Source: Latrodectus hesperus
Taxonomy: Eukaryota; Arthropoda; Arachnida; Araneae; Theridiidae
Assembly (NCBI GenBank): GCA_037975125.1
Contig: CM075857.1
Location: forward strand, 74,295,345 to 74,359,344
Direction: 5' to 3'
DNA length: 64,000 nt
Shown here: positions 1-11,500 of the stretch, one piece after another
How positions within the stretch are numbered: position 1 is the stretch's first letter
Layout of the letters: the number at the start of each line of letters is the position of its first letter
The notes under the pieces: generated by a model
What the model was told of the DNA's origin: nothing
Databases searched by the model: none
The model's input: the letters and a program-made list of their open reading frames with translations, nothing else
Translations under genes and position numbers: made by a program

Positions 1-119
1 GTATGTAAATTTAATAGAATTAACATGCTAATACATTTGTGCACTAATATTTTATCAAATTTTGTTTTTACTTATAGAAAATTTTGCAAAAATATACAAG
101 GCAAAAATTGTTTCTTATA

Positions 120-2669
120 TACAATGATCTGTCTTTTTTCGCGGGTTAATGGGGATCAGAATTTTCTACGAAATCTGAAAAACCGTGAAGTAAGTTTTTA
201 GGAATTTCCTAGGAATTTTCGTGTATGCGAGTACACGAATGTTTTAAATACGTAAACAGTATTTATATACCTTTAAGACAAAAATTTCAACAGTATACGT
301 ATTTACTTAAACGTGTCAGTGCTAACTAATAAAGTTAATTACAAAATTTTACAATAACAAACATTAATAAACATTGCTTTCTGAGAGAGGCGAAGAGTCT
401 TGTGTTAGTGGTGGAGGAGAGGCTCTCACTTCACTTGTAGAGCTTTGGGCTCACTCGGAGACTCTTCTGCTGGAGACGCTGACGGTAGAGCCGGGGACAT
501 TACCATGCAGAGGAACATGGTGATGGGTAGTTGTTGTCTTTGTTTTTTTTTCTTTCCTGCAAAATTCCCCTGTACAAGGACATAACCCCGTCAACGTGAT
601 TACTGACTGCTCGAACCATATTGTCGTCAATGTCTACTGCAAATTATGCATCGCTCTTACCATGTTGCACAATTGTTGCAGACCCTCCAGGGTAAGGATA
701 TGTTATTCCGTTTCTTCGTCTTTCTCTTCGTTTTCTTCCTCACTTGCAGACTTGGTAATCTCAAGGGGGTCTTCATCAGTCAGTGGCAGTCGACAAGGGC
801 GCTGGCTTCTTTTGTCTCTTTTGTCATGTCGACACATCCTTCATTCCTTATGCTGTGAGCAAGCCTCACCACATTCTCCACCGCTGAATGATGAAATTCT
901 TCATGGGTGAAGCTTGGATTGTCGTGCACCACGTTCGGCCATAATTTCTCCCAGCTAGAATTTATAGTCTCTCTTCATGTCCTTTAATGTCTGCTGAATA
1001 TTAGATAAGCATGAAGCAATATCGTAACTGTGCCAGTATGCTTCCAAGGTAAATTTGTGATTGACATTGTCAACTTCCGAGATGAGACCCTCTATAAAGG
1101 AGCCAGTGTAGAGAGCCTTAAAGGCACGAATGGCACCATGATCTATCGGCTGAATTAGAGATACAGTGTTCGGGGGCAGAAACTCCATTAACACACCGTC
1201 ATGTTGCATGTCCATTGCATGACCTCCTGCACAATCCATCAAGAGAAGCACTTTTAAGGGGAGGCCTTTTTCAGCCAAATACAGCTTCACCTGGGGAATG
1301 AAGCAATGTAGGAACCATTCAAGGGTCAGGGCTTTCTTTATCCAGGTTTTGGAGTTATGCATCCAGAACACGGGTAACAGAGCCGTATTTTTGTTTTTTT
1401 AATTCCCGTGGATTTTTGGCTTTATAAATAATGCCTGCTTTAAGCATAAAACCCTGCAGCATTGCCAGCCATGATGACAGTTACTCGGTTTTGTGAGCCT
1501 TGAAGCCTGACCTCTTCACTTCGTCCTTGAAGAGGAATGTACGAGGAAGTAAGGCTTACTCCTCCAAAAAAGGCGTGCTTCATCCGTGTTGAAAACTTGT
1601 TCAGGGAGGTAGCCTCCCGTACTGATGAGGTAAGGAAACTCTTTCTCCAAATATCTATAAGCAGTATTTTTGTTAGCAGAGGAAGCCTCACCATACAGAA
1701 GCACGTTCCTGAGGCCGTATCTTTTTTTAAAAAAATTTTCAAAACAGCCTTCGCTGGCTAAAAGCCTGGTCCTCGAGGAGGTGAATCACTCTTGGCAGCG
1801 CTATTACTGACTTGAGGTTGGTTAGCACCTTCTTCAGCTTCTTTATTGTCATCATCAGGCTAGATTTGGTCGTAGAGAGCTTTGTCCTGATCATATTAGT
1901 GTTCAAACTGACTGTCTTCAATCAGTAATCTACAATGCCAGTGCAACTTCCATTTTCACAATACTGTTATTATGCGGAGTTACCACACATTTCACTTTTT
2001 TATTGAAGGTTATTGAAGCAGTTTTGTGGATGTTAGCTTTTTCTTCTTGATGTACCGTACTGTAAATTCATTCACGCATTAATGGCGTGCCACAGTTGCA
2101 TAACTTTCGCCCTCATTGATCATATCTAAAAGTTTCACTTTTTCGCTGATGGCTATCATCTTCTTGTTCTTGGGCATCCCGGAGGAAGCTTTCGCAAGGA
2201 CACAGTGCTTAGGTGGTTTTATAAGGGCTTAAGTAATAAAGAAAAGTTATCGCTTAAACAAAATAAGTCGCTATCACAACACTAAAATACATTATGCGAG
2301 GCAATCAACATCATGGGCAAGACTGGCAAGATGCTACAAAAGAAGATGCTAGGTGCGGCTGTGATGATGCGCAGACAATCAAACTCATAGGGATAAAAGC
2401 ATTCTTACTCTTATTGGTCGATGTCAATCGGAAACCAATCACACGCCTTAAAAAGAGCCCGTGGTATGTATTCTGAGTCATCTCATATCTTTGTTTGACA
2501 GGCAGGGATCCTTCTCTCGCGTGCATCAACATGAAACAACGCTCCTTTCTGCAAAATGGATGCCGATATGGTTGTATTTTTTCAATTTTATTTTTTGATG
2601 AATATTTTGGAAAAATCCGTGAAGCACTGTAGGCGAAAAACATGCGTGAAGTGGCAAGGGAACATTGTA
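120..2669 (-). mobile_element. Tigger/pogo-type DNA transposon, degraded
   Basis: TA dinucleotides flank both ends (120-121, 2668-2669), and both inner ends begin CAATG. The right TIR reads CAATGTTCCCTTGCCACTTC on the - strand, like Tigger termini. The left side retains a CGCGGGTTAATGGGGATC tract and a CCGTGAAGT tract, also typical. Length is about 2.55 kb, close to full-length Tigger elements. It contains the broken transposase described separately. The 5' leader at 2200-2540 also resembles Tigger leaders. Confidence 0.85.
440..2177 (-). pseudogene. Tigger/jerky-type transposase pseudogene (CENP-B HTH + DDE_1)
   Basis: Starts at ATG 2177: MPKNKKMIAISEKVKLL, then GESYATVARH followed by an in-frame stop, then NEFTVRYIKKKKL. 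This is the N-terminal CENP-B/pogo helix-turn-helix. Further along come GGYLPEQVFNTDEARLFW (1516-1704, around the first catalytic Asp) and LLLMDCAGGHAMDM...LMEFLPPNTVSLIQPIDHG (955-1371, around the second catalytic Asp). A one-base shift near 960 continues as WEKLWPNVVHDNPSF, and the acidic tail SASEEENEE lies near 720-750. At least one stop and several frameshifts show it is dead. The DNA-binding/DDE order is the standard one. Confidence 0.88.
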
Positions 2670-4470
2670 ATTCTTTGATCTTTGTTTAATTGCTAATATG
2701 AACACTTCATTCATTATTTCTTAAATCATAGTAGAAAATTATTTCTTCATTGCAGTGCGAAAATGTGTTGAGATATTAATAAGAAATCTTTTGACATTTT
2801 TATTTTTAAATGAATTCATATAAAATATTTAATATCTTAAAATAGTCAAAAAATAAATATCGTGTGCTACATAAAAAAATTTTTGAAATACCATTCATAT
2901 TTGAAATAATTTTTCAGAGAGTACAGCAAATAGAAACATATATTAAATGTATCTCATACAACTTTAAATTGCATTTAACTTAATTTAAATCATCAAATGA
3001 TATGCAGAAATTGGAATTTATTTTTATTTATGAGGTTTTCAAAAGACTTAAAATGAATTCAAAGAGTAATATTTTGTAAATTTTGTTTTACGATTAAAAT
3101 TTTTTGTAAGAAACTAGAATTAATAGTACTATGTATAATTAATTTAAAACATACTGAATACAAGGTGAATTTAATAATGCATTGAAGGATATTTTTATAC
3201 TGTTTTACCATTTTCACAAAATTTCTAATTCAACGGTAGAAAAACTGGAAAATCTAAGGCTTTATTTTGCACTGCGGTCCAGTTTAGCTTAGTAACTGCT
3301 TTATTTGCTTAAAAAATTTTGTTTTTCTTAATAGAATAGGTCCAAGGAAGAGATTCATCCTTTTTGGACCTCCAAAATATCTTTGTTAAAACTTCAGTTT
3401 ACTCTTTTATTGGGAGGAAAAATAAGTGAAAAAATTATGAAAATGAGATAAAAATATAAACTATGAATATTAAAAAATTAAAAATTAGCTTTAATAATAA
3501 AAATACAAATAATAATAAAAACAAAAAATAAGCTTGATAAGCTTTCTTTTCATTTGTTTTTAAGAGTTAACATGTTTGCCATCATCAAAATGACACTCTT
3601 TTTTCCCTTACTTTTTTCTAATTTTTTGAGAATGTTGTGGTGACTCATCAGGACTTCTCTAAGAAATTGAAGTGATTCATCACATTTTTTCTGATAAATT
3701 CTTGACTTTTTACAAAACACTTGAATTCGCGAAGTAAAACTGAAAATTGAGAAGTGAAACTGAAAACTTGTCAATCAAATTTCTATACCAATGGTATTAA
3801 CTTCATTAAATGTACCCAACCAATCAGCATACTTTGTAGGCGCGGTTTATACATTCTCTCAGTGAGATCTGAACCGAACACAGAACACTTGCTTTCTAAA
3901 TCTCATGCTAAGAGGTCATGCTGTTTCAGTCCTCCTAAATTGCTTTGTTTCTATGTAAGCTGTGTTGTCTGGAATAAATGTTATTTATTTTAAAAAATGC
4001 CTTCTGAAAAAAGTTCAACATCAACTAACTTACACCATGATATCATATAATTATGGAATTATAATATTTTATTTGTATTAATAATTATTAATATGTATCC
4101 ATTTTGAAATTTCCTGAAACATAAAACTTGTAATTTGTGCATCTAAAATTACTGTAATCAATTTGTATAGCCAAAAAAATTATGAAATATCTATAAGTAC
4201 TGAATTTGATTCCAATTGACAATTAACATTAAAGATATATTGTGTAAATTTATTGAATTTAACTCATATTTCATTTCAATTATAAACTCGATGAATTATA
4301 AAAAAATATAACATTAGTATGTTTGTGAGAAATAATTATGATAAAATTTGTCTATAAAGAGTCACAGACAACAAATTGGAAATTAATGGATATATTTCTG
4401 ATACAAGAAAATCGAGCGAAAAATTATATCAGGAAAATCTTAACTCTACCTAAGAACGAAAAATAACAGA
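2670..4470. other. AT-rich intergenic DNA, no supported gene
   Basis: Mostly A/T homopolymer-rich sequence. A 74-codon open frame at 3550-3774 (-) is lysine/serine rich with no recognised family. A slightly GC-richer patch at 3780-3980 has no recognisable coding content. Confidence 0.5.
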
Positions 4471-4479
4471 ACAGAATTC

Positions 4480-4700
4480 GGAAAAATGCAGCTTAGACGT
4501 CCATGGCTCCGCTTATATTACATCCAATCACATTTACCCCTGACATCAATGGCTTCGCCTACAACTCATCCTCACTCAACACAATGATGTTATTTGGGCC
4601 ACCATGCTGATAAACGCTTTGATTTGGCGTCTCTTCGAAGGCAATGGAATGTGACCTTTGGACGAACACAACCATGAATACCCGGATATCCCCGCATATT
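4480..4700. repeat. GC-richer island with an internal imperfect duplication
   Basis: Two similar segments lie in tandem: GACGTCCATGGCTCCGCTTA at about 4496 and GACATCAATGGCTTCGCCTA at about 4542. The composition stands out from the surrounding AT-rich DNA. It could be a fragment of a SINE or of coding sequence; no family recognised. Confidence 0.35.
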
Positions 4701-6689
4701 AAATCCTTATAATAAGCAATTCCTGAAGAAAGTGTGGTTATATTCCATAACTACATTTACATTTACATTACAAATTAAATGTAAAATTCGAACATATACT
4801 TTGTCTGCTTAAGTGTTTCCATTTTACTACTTTTCTATTTTCATTCTTCTCTGTTTTGTATTGATCCAGTTGAGCCCTTGAATGCAACAAGTTCTAGGCA
4901 TTTTAACCAAATAAGTACTATTTAACATATTTTTACCCCGTCCACTTTTCCAGAAAATACTGCCGTTTCTTCTGAACCTAGTCTATGGGAGTTTGATGTT
5001 TAATTAATTATTGGTCCGCCTGAAAGAAACCACTGCGTTGCTACTGGATGGTGTTTTACTGGTGTCTGTTTTGAAGATCCCTGGTGTCTGATATACCAGC
5101 CAAACACGAAACAAAAACGTCGCTAATGACGTAACACCAATTATTGACAAATGAAAGATTATTTACAGTTTATTTTCATTATTATTGTATTGCGCATTTG
5201 TTAATATTTTCATATTTGAAAAAAATAATCATGCTCAAAACGCCAAGAAATATTGCATCCAATGCTTCGATTTTAATATCAATAGCAAATATTATTTCTG
5301 AAGTATGTTTGGAACAGAAAAAAAGCGAGAACAAAATTTAAATATCATAAAGATTATTTGAGTTGCCCATGCAACTTCTTTAAAATAAAATTAATGATAT
5401 TTCTTTGAAATAATTTTTAAAATGTGAATTGTAAACTAAATTGTGAAATCATTTTATAAAATTTTTTTACTACAAATACTTTTGCCTGTGTATTATATTA
5501 AAAATCCTAATTAAATAAATAATTACATTTCATTTTAGAGTCTGTTTCATAATATTTAAATAAAAAATACAAATAAATTTATATATCATATAAAAGTTCG
5601 TGTATTTACTGCATTCATAAAAGTAATAATAAATATTACTGCATTCAAATTAAAGTTTCTGCAGTGTTTTAATTGTAGTTTAAATTAAAAACGCTTTATG
5701 CAGTTAATTTTTATTTAAAACTAAATATATTAAAAATATTTTTCTGATTTTAAAAAGCTATTTCAATGAGGAAGATTTAAAAAACATGAAAATGGTTTTT
5801 AAAAATCTTGTGAAATTTTATCAAATAATTGTTTTTTAAAATTATTACTAATTATTCAATTAAGACCTTTATATCGTTGATTTTTTTTATTTTTATTAAA
5901 ATAATTTTCATTACGTATGTCCCACAAACATCTATTATCTATTGAAAAATATATAATCAAATAAATAAATATTATAAAACAAAAAATATAATTCTAAAAC
6001 ATATTAACCAATTAAATTTATTTTTCTTTTAAAATATTCAATGATGAATTCCTCAATTTCTAAAGAAAATAATGTACTTATATAAACAGCGCGAATCAAG
6101 TACTTGTCACTCGGTTGTGGATGAAAAAATTTAAACATACCGAATACTCCGTTTGGTGGAAAGCTCCGCTTTAATTTGATCATATGTGACGTCATTTCGT
6201 GAATGGCAGGTGAATGTTGGTGAACGGACTGTGAACAGCTGATAGTCATCCACCGTGTCTGGGTGGTGGTTCTTGTTCCAACCGAATGTAGGCAGGAGAT
6301 CTTACCGCTAAGAAATTATGTAAGCAGCAAGCTGCTATTGCTAGATTCCTCACAATTGTTGATTGTAAATGAATGTTTGTTTTGAACAATCGGAATCTAG
6401 CAGATAAAATTCCAAACGCACACTCCGCACATCTCCTTCCCCTTAGAAGTTTAATTCTTCCCTACAATAAAATTAAACTTCTAAAGAGAATATTTTATAT
6501 ATTAACTTTAGGATGGTTGATTTATTTTTAATAGCAAATATTCATATAAGAAATGAAATGATAATTAAAATGATTAAGTATTACATCAATATAGGAATAC
6601 AATACAGAAAGAACAAATGATTGCACTACACTAAATAAATAAATATAAAAGAATGCAAATTTCAGAAACTACTTCATCTGTTGTGAAAA
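4701..6689. other. AT-rich DNA with hairpins, no supported gene
   Basis: An 81-codon frame at 6004-6249 (-) has balanced composition (SVHQHSPAIHEMTSHM) but no recognised family. It may belong to the Harbinger element next to it. A stem-loop with 13-bp arms TAGAAGTTTAATT / AATTAAACTTCTA lies at about 6445-6485. A further inverted pair GCTAGATTCC / GGAATCTAGC lies at about 6337-6400. Confidence 0.4.
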
Positions 6690-7886
6690 TAAATTGAAAA
6701 ATATTTATGTAGAACCCGTAATTGAAAATTCTTTGTGGTGCTGTCAAAGACTTTTCAGGGAATGGTGTGGAGAAAGGGGAAAAGCTACGTAGCTTTTCCC
6801 CTTTCTGCTAAAACTGCAGAAAGGGGAAAAGGGGAAACTTTTGTGGCAGATGTACATCTGCCACAAAATAGTGAGCAGTTTTAGCACAGCTTTGTGGCAA
6901 GTACTCTTCTCTTTGAATCTGCAACTCCTTTTTTTTTCAATTTATTGATTTATTTTGTATCTGTTCCAAACTTCTCCATCACTGATACGACCATTGGTGC
7001 CAACATCAACATAACGAAAGAGGAGATTTGAATCAACTATTGCCATTAAAACTATCAACTCAGTACCTTTATATTTATGATAATGAGAACCAGAGCTAAA
7101 TGGCTTCTGCATAACAATATGCTTACCATCAGTAGCACCAATACAGTTTGGAAGATTGCATTTCAGCCAGTACTGAGCAGCAATTTTCCTCTATTCAGCT
7201 TCACTTTTTGGTATGTGACTTGTTTCACAATATATGAAACTGTCCTTTCTCCAACATGAAATATATAAGCCAATTCCCTGAATTTCATTCGTGTGACATA
7301 AAATTTCAATGTTATGGCTAGTCTTCCATCGGGATTTATCACTTCCCTTAATCTGGTGTTTTTTTTTTAAATGTCCTCCTGAATAAGCGACAGAATGACA
7401 TTAAAACACTCTTCATCCATTCTCATCCAATTGCTACAATAAAAAAATGTATGTTTAGTAACATTGAAAAATTTTCATCTATACTTGTATAGGTTACATT
7501 AATTAGTACACTACTTAAGTAAAACATGCGTAGATATAATTTAATGAAATATTTTTTCATACCACAAACAACGATGTACTTTCAAATAATAAAAACGTAT
7601 TGTTCTTATTTATAACATCATTAGGTATTTTTTTTTATCATGTGTTTATTTTAATACAGATATAAAACATACTTATTGATACGAATGAAAATCTTACAGC
7701 CTTAACTCTTGTGACAAATTTCTCATCGGACCTTTTTTGTTCTCGTCTCTTGATCCATTATTTATCTGGTCCTCTCGTACGTTTGTTTCTCTTTTTCAGT
7801 AAATTTTTGCTTTCATTTGTGTTAATTAAATAGTTTGCAGTACACATGATAACAGTAGTTGCAGCTTTTATTAAGTTATTATCCAT
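6690..7886 (-). pseudogene. PIF/Harbinger (HARBI1-like) transposase pseudogene
   Basis: From ATG 7886 the - strand reads MDNNLIKAATTVI, later WIKRREQKRSDEKFV. The frame then reaches GCTGTAAG, and an intron-like gap ends at ATTGTAG near 7436. It resumes NWMRMDEECFNVILSLIQED, LREVINPDGRLAITLKFYV and then the DDE_Tnp_4 core NLPNCIGATDGKHIV...GTELIVLMAIVDSNLLFRYVDVG. This is the diagnostic first and second acidic regions of Harbinger nucleases. A fragment TAPQRIFNYGF near 6710-6740 matches the region before the last Glu. Stops (for example in the A-run at 7367-7376) and frameshifts inactivate it. The segment that should carry the next conserved block (about 6771-6890) is replaced by palindromic sequence. 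Terminal repeats not identified. Confidence 0.85.
6771..6886. repeat. Cluster of perfect palindromes and nested inverted repeats
   Basis: 6771-6806 is a perfect 36-bp palindrome centred on TACGTA (half-site AGAAAGGGGAAAAGCTAC). 6839-6868 is a perfect 30-bp palindrome centred on TGTACA (half-site TTTTGTGGCAGATGT). TGCTAAAACTGC at 6806-6817 pairs with GCAGTTTTAGCA at 6875-6886. AGAAAGGGGAAAAG is repeated directly at 6818-6831. It lies inside the Harbinger transposase relic. Confidence 0.9.
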
Positions 7887-8454
7887 TTCATAAGCAGAAA
7901 TTTAATACTCGAAACGAGAGAAGAACAAATATTAAACAGTGTTAACTTCGGAATAATAGAAACAATCGGAAATGGAACCGGAATGTAAACGAATTCTCAT
8001 TTTTAAGATTTCCATGACATCGGATACAACGTTTTTGCTTAAACATCGACGAGACCGTATTTGTATTGTCAAATAAAAGCAATCTCAAATAATAATAATG
8101 AATTTTATAAGATAATTTGAATATTGGAATTATATAAGTAATAAAATTCAGTTAACTTTTACTTTAGAAATTTTAGTATATAAAAATTTATTTTTAAACC
8201 GTAGATATTAATGTTGAAGAGAAGACCGAACTAGGCAACACGAATACCATGATATCCCCAAAAAATCAATAATAGAGGAACATTTGTTTTTTTTTTAACT
8301 GTCACGAAATAGCCATTTAACTGGCAAGCCCGGCTTATGCATAACGGTTTATCTATAAATTTTAACTTTTTTCACGTTGCGTTTTCTCAAAAATTTCTAT
8401 TCTTCTGAACACTGAGTTCTTTTTTCAAGATTTTTTGAAGAATTACATACTAAA
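7887..8454 (+). promoter_or_regulatory. Upstream region and presumed 5' UTR of OSCP1
   Basis: AT-rich; no other gene is visible between the Harbinger relic and the OSCP1 ATG. A TATA-like CTATAAAT lies at about 8352, roughly 100 bases before the start codon. Assignment as promoter is by position only. Confidence 0.3.
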
Positions 8455-8566
8455 ATGTCAAATAAAATTTTTCCTTTTATATATTTTAACTTGGGTGGGG
8501 AAATGTTTTATGTCATTAGACAGCGACTTATAGATCAGGAAATTGCGAAAGATAAAGCGGAAAGAG
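8455..8566 (+). CDS. OSCP1: OSCP1 exon 1
   Basis: Encodes residues 1-37 plus one base of codon 38. It includes the FNLGGEM motif and ends at the donor AAAGAG|GTAAAA. Translating past this donor gives low-complexity F-rich sequence, as expected for an intron. Confidence 0.92.
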
Positions 8567-11500
8567 GTAAAATTTTTGAATTTTTTAAAAGTTCTTTTTT
8601 TGTCAAGTGTCATTTTTGTTTTGATTTTTTTGTATTTTCTAGCAATTTTTTAAATTTTAATGTATTAAAAGTTGACATACTTTGTTAATATTAATAACAA
8701 ATATTTTCCATAATAATTAAAATATAAATAAGCATTATAACTTGAAAATTTTTGTTTGCTCCAAAAAGTATAATTATATGAGTGGAATGATAATATACAA
8801 TATAATGATAATATGGAATATAGCAATGATCCATATGGGTTTTCTAGAACGATCTATATTTAAGTTTATACTACATTTCATACAAATTTTTAAAAGTTAC
8901 TTTCAGTTTACAAACGATTATAAATTAATAATTTTTGTTTAAATACCTTAACTTTTTATTAATATTTAATTTGGACATTGTGACATCTGATGGATATCTC
9001 TTGGATATTTTATATATTCCTGGATATATTATATGTCCAAAAGATATCTATGAGTTGTTCTAATATTCATAAGATAATTATATCAAATAAAATATGGGCT
9101 AAACTGAGTATTACGGACAGACCTCAGTTTTACCCGGTTTAGATATAGTGCCGGAATTTCAATACTGTCTTTTATATTCGTTTTGTATTTCGCTGTGAAT
9201 ATAGCGTAGGAATTTCAATCCTTACTTGAACTTGGCGAAAAAAATCCAAAAAATCGCCAAACTTCGGCCGTATTACTCAGTTTTACCAAAATATGATATC
9301 TATGAGATATCCAAATTGAATCTTATTGGATATGCATTAGATATGTTTTAATAATTATACATATGTCAGAATTATATTATAAACTGAAAAGCACTTCTAA
9401 TAAAATGTTCTTCATTAATTTGTATTTCCTTAAAATTTTTTGAATTTATTTACTGAGATACTATTTTGAAACTTAGTATAGCAGTTGTGGAAAAATACTT
9501 TTTGTAGGTACTCATTTATTGCTTTATTGACTAAATACTTAATTTCAAAGGAAAAATTGAAAAAAAGTTTTTTTAATGACTTTTTTAATATTAAGAGTTG
9601 AAACAATGTGACTTTAATTTTATAAAATATTAAGAATTTATAAATGCCTACAATTATTCATAACTTTTTGAATAATTAAAAATAAAATCATGCAAAACTT
9701 TATTTTAATTCAAACTTTAAAATTTTTAAAGCAACTGAAATAGAAATAATATCAAAATTAAATTCTGTATAATTGATTCAAAGGCTTTTGTCAATGATAA
9801 ATGGTGTTTTTCCTGAAAATTAAAATAGTGGGAGTATTTTTAAAAAAATTTTTTACTATTGCATCAGCCTTTAATGTAAAAACAAAATATATGGGGTGTG
9901 CAGTTCAGAATTGATTTATTTATACACAATTAAATTATTGACTTTGGAGTTACTTAGTTTTACAATATGTACATGCATATGTTTTGTATAATTTATTTCC
10001 GAGTTTCAATTAACGTCTGCTCTTTACCACTAAAACAAAATATTGAAAATTTTAGTTTTTAAAATAAAATTTTAACTATACAAATTTACTATTAAATATC
10101 AATCTGAGACTAACTATATTTTAAAGTAAAGAATAGGAGAATCATTATAGGAAAATGTTTGTCCATGAATCTGCCAACAAACATGTTGATAACAAACAAT
10201 GAAAGTTTGTAATAAAAAGAAAATATCCGCATTGATAAATAAGGTTATTCCAGCAATTTGATTATGTAATGAAATTTTGAAGAATGCTTAGAACAGAATA
10301 CTTAAGCAAAATAACTGGTATAATATTTTAAACATTAATAATTAAAAAATACATATATATACATGTAAAATCCTAAGGTAAATAATAATATAAAATATAT
10401 GTGAAAAATGAAATTAAAGAAATCACCAGTGGATGTTAAGATGAAGAAATTTTAGTCAATAAATGGCAGGAAAAAAATCACAATCTGCTATTTAAAAATA
10501 TAAAACTTGGCTAAATGTTAGGATAGCTACAGAAATAATATGTATAGTAAAAACATGCGACATACCTAAGGAACTAAGAAAACAAAATTTCTTAAACATT
10601 TAAAACACAAAATAAAAAATTATTTTTACATTTATGTTTTCTTCTTCTGGGGACAATAATGTTTTTAAAAATGGGTTGATATTAATTCTCAAAAATGTAA
10701 CCTGTTTGACAAAAGGCACTAAAGAGCTTAAAAGTTGAGCAATAATCACTGAAAAGAATTTTTTTCCTGTTTTTGCCAACATCATTGTTAATACATAATA
10801 TAGAACTAAATATTAATTTATTAGTCAAAATAATTTTCTTAATTCAACTTTATATTAAGCATATACATCCAACTCCAATGCAAAATAATAATATTTATAC
10901 AGCTGGTGTGGTATTTGTTCACATACAACAAATGCAAATTACTGGGGAAATGTAACTGGACAATTAAGAAAATATTTTTAATTCATTTAGAAAAACTTGA
11001 AAACTAAAGACTTTCTTTCAATGAAGTAAATCCATTTGAAAAAACAACAAGTTTCTAGAATAGGGGATATTCTTATATCGAGATCTGTCGTCAAAGTTTC
11101 GCCAAGAATTGCCAAGCAGCTATAATGATTCAAATATTGTCACTAGTGACATCACTGAAGGAATGCGATTTTATGACGTCATAGTCACGTGATATTCTCT
11201 ATCCAGGCAATTATACCTAAGTCTTTATTGCTACAGGTAATCCCCAAGTTATTCGCTGCTTGTTATTTTACGCTAAAGTTCTGGAGGAATTATTCCTTTC
11301 CTTTACTTAATATTTCAAAGTCTTATTTATTTTTTTAAATTATTGTCTATTTAATTAAAATTCATTTATTGATTTCTATATTTTTTATTTCATTTATCGA
11401 TTTCTAATATATTAAAATAAAATAAATAAATAAATAATATTATATTAATGCATTTTATTTAACTGTTTAAAAATCTTATTTACTTTCTTAAATTATTCTT

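Noticed and set aside
596..910. 104-codon + strand open frame
   Set aside because: It is the antisense shadow of the 3' part of the Tigger transposase, whose acidic tail and WEKLWPNVV segment read on the - strand here.
2311..2643. 110-codon - strand open frame
   Set aside because: Lies in the 5' leader and TIR of the Tigger element; the nucleotide sequence resembles Tigger leaders and the frame has no protein family character.
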